Positions 12,128 to 13,715 of a DNA stretch of 13,715 nt are shown one piece after another. The notes beneath the pieces were generated by a model. The model had not been told where the DNA came from and searched no databases. It saw only the letters and a list, made by a program, of their open reading frames with translations. The stretch spans positions 1 to 13,715 of the forward strand of contig JBDHFX010000060.1 of NCBI GenBank assembly GCA_039590215.1, given 5' to 3'. Positions within the stretch are counted from its first letter, which is position 1, and the number at the start of each line of letters is the position of its first letter. The position numbers were made by a program, and so were the translations under genes. The stretch comes from CAMYLR01 sp039590215. Lineage in GTDB: Bacteria > Gemmatimonadota > Gemmatimonadetes > JACCXV01 > JAHWKZ01.

Positions 12128-13715
12128 TCGGGAGAGAAGCGTTGCCACTCCACGACAGGATCATCGAGCTCTCGATACGGCATCCGAAGACGGTGGTCCT
12201 GACGACTGCCGTCCTGCTTGTGGCCGCTGCCAGCATGATCCCTCGAATCTCGATTGACACGGACCCAGAGAACATGCTTCCGGCCGACCAAGGCGCGCGC
12301 GTCTTTCACAACAAGGTAAAGGCCGATTTCACCCTGTACGACATGATCGTGGTGGGAGTGGTCAACGACGAAGACGCGGATGGCGTGTTCAACCCGACCT
12401 CGCTCACCCGAATCCACGAGCTCACCCGCGCGATCGAGCAAATCGATGGCGTAGTCCGACAGGACGTGCTGTCGCTCGCCACGGTGGACAACATCTCGCA
12501 GGGCGGGCCCGGTGTGGTCCGCTTCGAGTGGCTGATGCAAACGCCGCCTGGATCCCGGGCCGACGCGCGCGAAATTCGCTCGGCAGCCCGACGGATACCG
12601 ACTATCGACGGCACGTTGCTCAGCGAAGATGGGCGAGCTGCCGCCATCTACGTGCCGATCGTGGCCAAGAACGAGAGCCACCGTATCGCCACCGAGATCC
12701 AGCAGGTCATCTCCGCGTTCGAGGGAGACGAGCGGTACTACATCACCGGGCTACCGGTGGCCGAGGATACCTTCGGCGTCGAGATGTTCAAGCAGATGGG
12801 GATCGCGGCACCCCTCGCCGGCCTAATCATCTTCCTCCTCATGTGGTTCTTCTTCCGCAGCGTAGCGCTCATCCTGGCACCGATGATTCTGGCGATGGTG
12901 ACGGCCATGGTCACTATGGGCCTGTTGATTGGCCTCGGCTTCACGGTCCACATCATGAGCTCCATGATCCCGATCTTCCTCATGCCGATCGCCGTCGTCG
13001 ACTCAGTGCACATCTTGAGTGAGTTTGCCGACCTCTACCCGCGGGTCGGGAACCGGGAGAAGACGATACGGCAGGTGCTGCGAAACCTCTTCACCCCGAT
13101 GTACTTCACCTCGCTCACCTCGGCGGTGGGCTTCGCTTCCCTCGCCCTAGCTCCGATCCCACCCGTGCGCGTGTTCGGCGTATTCGTCGCCGTTGGAATC
13201 ATGCTCGCCTTCCTTCTGACGGTAACGTTCATTCCCGCGTACATCATCCTCCTGAACGACGCTCGGATCGCCAAGCTCTCACGGGATCACGAGACAACCG
13301 GGGAGGAAAGATGGCTGGCGCGTGTCCTGGCGCGATTCGGGCCCGGCACCATCGGAGCCTCGAAGGCGATTCTACTGGCGACGATCGTCGTGGTGCTGGT
13401 CAGTGTGTTCGGCATCACGCGCCTCCAGATCAACGACAATCCCGTGCGCTGGTTTCGGCCCGATCACCCGATTCGGGTGGCCGACCGGGTGTTAAACAAG
13501 CACTTCGGCGGCACGTACAACGCGTTTCTAGTGCTCACCGACGAGCCCGCAGTCGATCCGCTAACGAGATTGGATAGCCACGTTCGGTCGCTGCTCGAAG
13601 CGGCAGCCACGACGGGTGGACCAAACCTTCACTCGGACTGGGACGAGGTGATCGAACTGGCCACAAGGGAGCCGGCCGATGACCGAGTCGAGGCGCTCGT
13701 GGAGGCGACATACCT
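12124..13715 (+). CDS. RND superfamily exporter, MMPL/HAE3 type (C-terminal part beyond window)
   Basis: No stop codon occurs in this frame to the end of the window, giving 530 codons of the N-terminal part. From GTG at 12124, TM1 is at about 22-40, the first periplasmic domain at about 41-226, a TM2-TM6 cluster at about 228-377 and TM7 at about 413-430, and the second periplasmic domain begins ILRLQINDNPVRWFRPDHP-like. D293 in AVVDSVHILSEF, inside TM4, is the proton-relay position of the COG1033-type exporters. IDTDPENMLPAD after TM1 and FTSLTSAVGFASLALAPIPPVRVFG (two short helices) are also typical. The first half is intact. TTG at 12142 is an equally good start, with GGGAGAG (12130-12136) five bases upstream. 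HAE3 pumps typically move hydrophobic or lipid-like compounds. The substrate here is unknown. Confidence 0.9.
   Translation, partial: MIGREALPLHDRIIELSIRHPKTVVLTTAVLLVAAASMIPRISIDTDPENMLPADQGARVFHNKVKADFTLYDMIVVGVVNDEDADGVFNPTSLTRIHELTRAIEQIDGVVRQDVLSLATVDNISQGGPGVVRFEWLMQTPPGSRADAREIRSAARRIPTIDGTLLSEDGRAAAIYVPIVAKNESHRIATEIQQVISAFEGDERYYITGLPVAEDTFGVEMFKQMGIAAPLAGLIIFLLMWFFFRSVALILAPMILAMVTAMVTMGLLIGLGFTVHIMSSMIPIFLMPIAVVDSVHILSEFADLYPRVGNREKTIRQVLRNLFTPMYFTSLTSAVGFASLALAPIPPVRVFGVFVAVGIMLAFLLTVTFIPAYIILLNDARIAKLSRDHETTGEERWLARVLARFGPGTIGASKAILLATIVVVLVSVFGITRLQINDNPVRWFRPDHPIRVADRVLNKHFGGTYNAFLVLTDEPAVDPLTRLDSHVRSLLEAAATTGGPNLHSDWDEVIELATREPADDRVEALVEATY
12130..12136 (+). promoter_or_regulatory. 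Possible ribosome-binding site for an alternative TTG start of the RND exporter
   Basis: GGGAGAG ends five bases before TTG at 12142, in frame with GTG at 12124. The GTG overlaps the preceding gene's stop, so translational coupling could also start there. The choice between them remains open. Confidence 0.4.

Noticed and set aside
12103..12681. 192-codon minus-strand frame
   Set aside because: It overlaps the 3' end of the DUF2269-like gene and the RND exporter on the other strand; both show clear protein signatures, so this is a mirror frame.
1..13715. CRISPR array, insertion sequence, rRNA or phage genes
   Set aside because: No regularly spaced repeats, transposase motifs, terminal inverted repeats, rRNA-like blocks or phage structural genes were found on reading both strands.

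Overview
The window looks like chromosomal DNA of a GC-rich Gram-negative bacterium. It carries several lipoproteins with lipoboxes, an outer-membrane patatin/POTRA/β-barrel protein, an RND exporter and a secreted c-type cytochrome. The mix of TolB-propeller hydrolase, patatin barrel, an Rrf2 regulator with a CPLHxxW cysteine motif, and a DUF411 lipoprotein resembles Gemmatimonadota-like or related lineages, often known only from metagenomes. That placement is an impression from gene content, not a phylogeny. At least three genes appear to start with TTG or GTG.

Layout. (1) 1-607, minus: an Rrf2-type Fe-S regulator overlapping the start of a secreted cytochrome c that runs off the left edge; a good promoter lies upstream. 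(2) 691-3051: a strong hairpin, an unrecognised minus-strand lipoprotein, then on the plus strand an AT-richer exported protein of unknown function and a DUF411 metal-binding lipoprotein. (3) 3104-5523: a PLP class I/II aminotransferase (minus), divergent from a eutB-like PLP dehydratase that overlaps a truncated eutC-like gene by ATGA. This resembles (hydroxy)ectoine or related amino-acid catabolism. (4) 5523/5524: a tail-to-tail junction where the broken eutC-like gene meets the broken N-terminal part of a TolB-propeller protein on the other strand. (5) 5524-9377, minus: a likely transcription unit of patatin outer-membrane protein, GAF-adenylate cyclase and the truncated TolB-propeller gene. 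(6) 9431-10203, minus: a C-terminal remnant of a TPR/ATPase-type regulator and a SnoaL-like lipoprotein. (7) 10204-10518: no gene, but a degenerate tRNA-like fold and a strong promoter with an 8-bp tandem repeat over its -10 box. (8) 10519-13715, plus: a compact operon of ArsR-rhodanese fusion, DsrE-like sulfur-carrier protein, four-helix DUF2269-like membrane protein and an MMPL/HAE3 RND exporter cut by the right edge.

The most interesting unit is the last operon. It joins a regulator with its own sulfurtransferase domain, a DsrE-type cysteine protein and a proton-driven exporter under one promoter. This suggests sulfane-sulfur- or thiol-responsive export, but the substrate cannot be read from sequence. 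The second most interesting feature is the rearrangement scar at 5523/5524, with an apparent earlier internal deletion in the eutC-like fragment.
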